15,910 nucleotides of DNA from JASFEQ01 sp050122535. GTDB lineage: Bacteria > Desulfobacterota > DSM-4660 > Desulfatiglandales > HGW-15. A program made the position numbers and the translations under genes. The DNA lies in assembly GCA_050122535.1 (NCBI GenBank), contig JASFIT010000058.1, positions 1 through 15,910 of the forward strand, read 5' to 3'. Below the pieces are notes generated by a model. The model had not been told where the DNA came from. It searched no databases and worked only from the letters and a program-made list of their open reading frames with translations. This document shows positions 13,957 through 15,910 of this stretch, piece after piece; position 1 is the first letter of the stretch; each line of letters begins with the position of its first letter.

Positions 13957-14015
13957 TATTCCTGACCAACGGAAGTGGACACGAAAGTCCCAATAAGCAT
14001 AAACAGGACGCTATA

Positions 14016-15179
14016 ATGACCGAGCATTATCAACTTACAAGCGAACAAAACATATTGAAAGAGACAGTAGGGCGCATGGCGCAAGAAAAGATCGGACCCT
14101 ATGCCGCGGAGATAGATGAGACCGGTGAATTTCCGTGGGATGTGCACGAGCAGCTCAAAGAGTTGGGTTTATTTGGGCTGGTCATCCCAGAGGAATATGG
14201 GGGAAGCGATGCAGGGATGCTCTCTGCCCTCTTGGCCTTGGAAGAGATCGGTAGGGTTTGCTCATCTTCCGCAATAATCTGCGCCGCCCCCATCGTAGTA
14301 GGGAGAATCATTCTTGAATCAGGGAATAATGAGCAGAAAAGGAAATACCTCCCCCAGATTGCCTCCGGTGAAACCATACCTGCCTTTGCCCTCACCGAAT
14401 CGGAGGCTGATTCAGACCTGGCCAGGCTCTCGACCAAGGCGGATAGAGAGGAGAATCGTTATATCATTAATGGGAGGAAGTACTTTGTCCCCTTAGCAGA
14501 CGTGGCTGGACTGATGACGGTTTTTGCCAGGACCGGCCAAGGCAGCGCGATGGACGCTGTCAGCGTCTTTGTGGTGGAAAGGAACAACCCTGGCTGGTCT
14601 GTGAGTCGCATAGAGAGAAAAATGGGGACCCAGGCAATACACGACTGCGAACTGATCTTTGAGAGGTGTGTGATTCCGGAAGCGAACAGGGTAGGGAAGC
14701 AGGGGGAAGGTTTCATCATCGCCATGAGAAGTCAGGAAGTGAGTTGTATCCTGACGGCCGCGCGGACGATAGGGTTGGCACAGGGCGCATTCGACTATGC
14801 ATTGGGGTATACCCAGGAACGCATCCAGTTCGGACGTTCCATTTCATCATTTCAAGGTATTCAGTTCATGTTGGCTGAAATGGCCATGCAGATAGAGGCG
14901 GGGCGCTATCTTCTTTACAAGGCGGGGGCGGAAATGGATCGTGGAGCAGAGGAGGGCTATCTCTATGGTTCCATGGCCAAGTGTTTCGTGACTGACATGG
15001 CCATGAAAGTGACCACGGATGCAGTCCAGTTATTGGGTGGCTACGGTTATATGAAAGATCATCCCGTGGAGCGGATGATGCGGGATGCCAAACTCACCCA
15101 GGTGGTAGAAGGAACAAACCAGAGCCGACGTCTCATGGTGGGTCGTAAGATACTGAAAAGATATCAAGCAGCGGTCTGA
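14016..15179 (+). CDS. Acyl-CoA dehydrogenase 2
   Basis: A 387-residue acyl-CoA dehydrogenase. It retains the FAD-contact segment ERIQFGRSISSFQ, the GGYGYMKDHPVERMMRDAK block and the catalytic base Glu365 (VVEGTNQSRR). The TEPEAGSD signature reads TESEADSD (127-134), so Asp132 replaces a glycine next to the flavin and substrate. Start ATG 14016 with AGGA at 14005-14008. It follows acyl-CoA dehydrogenase 1 and precedes the transporter gene by 94 bases. The two proteins are clearly paralogous but divergent, which fits either two successive oxidations (as with cyclohexane- and cyclohexene-carboxyl-CoA in other anaerobes) or a heteromeric enzyme with one catalytic and one structural partner. Electrons would pass to an electron-transfer flavoprotein not encoded in this window. 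It is cytoplasmic and has no export signal. Confidence 0.92.
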   Translation: MTEHYQLTSEQNILKETVGRMAQEKIGPYAAEIDETGEFPWDVHEQLKELGLFGLVIPEEYGGSDAGMLSALLALEEIGRVCSSSAIICAAPIVVGRIILESGNNEQKRKYLPQIASGETIPAFALTESEADSDLARLSTKADREENRYIINGRKYFVPLADVAGLMTVFARTGQGSAMDAVSVFVVERNNPGWSVSRIERKMGTQAIHDCELIFERCVIPEANRVGKQGEGFIIAMRSQEVSCILTAARTIGLAQGAFDYALGYTQERIQFGRSISSFQGIQFMLAEMAMQIEAGRYLLYKAGAEMDRGAEEGYLYGSMAKCFVTDMAMKVTTDAVQLLGGYGYMKDHPVERMMRDAKLTQVVEGTNQSRRLMVGRKILKRYQAAV

Positions 15180-15273
15180 TCAGGGTGAAAGCACTACGTA
15201 TCTCATCGGTTGAACGCTTCCTACACGAAGATTCTTAATCAACTAAAAAGGGGCTTACACAGGGGCATAGAAA

Positions 15274-15910
15274 ATGCTTTTGCAACAGATCATTAATGGC
15301 CTCGCCCTAGGAAGTATTTATGCCTTAATCGCTCTCGGCTTTTCCATTATCTACAAGTCGACCGATATTCTCAATCTTGCCCACGGCGAATTGATGATGA
15401 TTTTCTCTTTCTTCGCCCTGGTGTTTCTCACAAAATATCACTTTCCATTCATACTCGCTTATGTGTTAGTCCTTTTTTTGGCCGGAGCTTTGGGCCTTGT
15501 GCTGGATCGTCTGATTTTCCGGCCCCTCATCGGCTACCCTCTGTTTCCCGTTGTTATGGCGACCCTGTCAGTGGGAATCATTCTGCGAGGCCTAGCAGGA
15601 ATGATATGGGGATATACCGATCGCGTATTGCCGTCTCCTCTCAGCGAAACCCCTGTGAAGATCTTTTCTTATGTGATCACATCTTCCCATCTCAGCATTG
15701 TGGGTATCTCACTAATCCTCATGATTGTCGTAGGGATCTTATACAAATATACAAGGATTGGGACGGCCATGAGAGCCAACGCCCAAGATCCCATTGCCTC
15801 CTACCTGTGCGGCATATGGGTCAAGCGCGTACATTCCATCGCCTGGATCTCGGGAGCCATGTTGGCCGTTGCTGCAGGGATGTTGGTTGCGCCGATTGTT
15901 TTTCTGAGCC
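15274..15910 (+). CDS. livH: LivH-type ABC transporter permease (partial, cut by window end)
   Basis: The first 212 codons of a branched-chain-amino-acid-type permease. The N-terminus LQQIINGLALGSIYALIALG and the following KSTDILNLAHGELMM motif are the LivH signature. Hydrophobic membrane segments lie at about residues 10-28, 42-75, 88-110 and 140-160, with the conserved cytoplasmic stretch TRIGTAMRANAQDPIASYLCGI (about 165-186), which contacts the ATPases. Start ATG 15274 with AGGGG upstream. The frame stays open to the end of the window, so the gene continues beyond it. In anaerobic aromatic degraders, transporters of this type commonly import aromatic or dicarboxylic acids rather than amino acids, and the neighbourhood suggests that here. 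The remaining components (LivM, LivG, LivF, LivK) would be expected downstream. Confidence 0.92.
   Translation, partial: MLLQQIINGLALGSIYALIALGFSIIYKSTDILNLAHGELMMIFSFFALVFLTKYHFPFILAYVLVLFLAGALGLVLDRLIFRPLIGYPLFPVVMATLSVGIILRGLAGMIWGYTDRVLPSPLSETPVKIFSYVITSSHLSIVGISLILMIVVGILYKYTRIGTAMRANAQDPIASYLCGIWVKRVHSIAWISGAMLAVAAGMLVAPIVFLS

Noticed and set aside
1..15910. CRISPR arrays, tRNA/rRNA genes, insertion sequences
   Set aside because: No regularly spaced repeats, no RNA gene signatures, and no transposase or terminal inverted repeats were seen.

Overview
The window looks like a catabolic region from a strictly anaerobic bacterium with mid GC content. A sulfate-reducing or syntrophic member of the former Deltaproteobacteria would fit, but that assignment is inferred only from gene content. 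The core (about 4.85-12.4 kb) encodes an ATP-dependent class I benzoyl-CoA-reductase-like enzyme: two BadF/BadG-type activator ATPases (BcrD-like, BcrA-like), two HgdA/B-type catalytic subunits (BcrC-like, BcrB-like) and a dedicated 2[4Fe-4S] ferredoxin. These reductases use ATP and low-potential ferredoxin electrons to dearomatise an aromatic acyl-CoA.

Layout. Left part (1-3797, + strand): the 3' end of a CoA-transferase beta subunit, an alpha/beta hydrolase with a cysteine nucleophile, a small nitroreductase-family flavoprotein, and a large adenine-deaminase-like amidohydrolase whose substrate motifs are altered. A radical SAM gene (3794-4771, - strand) converges on it with stop codons sharing bases. 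Middle: a TetR regulator (4986-5591), then a promoter, operator and structured leader, then bcrD-bcrA-bcrC-bcrB-ferredoxin, a divergent amidohydrolase-2 protein lacking the usual HxH motif, and a 3-hydroxyacyl-CoA dehydrogenase. A 380-base gap with a hairpin terminator (12572-12597) and a near-consensus promoter (TTGACA-18-TATATT, 12763-12792) starts a second unit: two acyl-CoA dehydrogenases and a LivH-type ABC permease cut off by the window end.

Regulation. Two nearly identical palindromes (core CAACCGRTTGGT) lie just downstream of the predicted -10 boxes of tetR and of the reductase operon. This fits a TetR repressor that controls itself and the reductase genes, perhaps released by an acyl-CoA.

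Working model (inference): an aromatic or heteroaromatic acid is imported by the Liv-type transporter, activated to a CoA thioester (CoA-transferase or a ligase outside the window), dearomatised by BcrABCD, then processed by the amidohydrolase-2 protein, the hydroxyacyl-CoA dehydrogenase and the two acyl-CoA dehydrogenases. No crotonase-type dienoyl-CoA hydratase or ring hydrolase is present here, and two divergent amidohydrolases sit where ring-opening functions might be expected. The substrate may therefore not be plain benzoyl-CoA.
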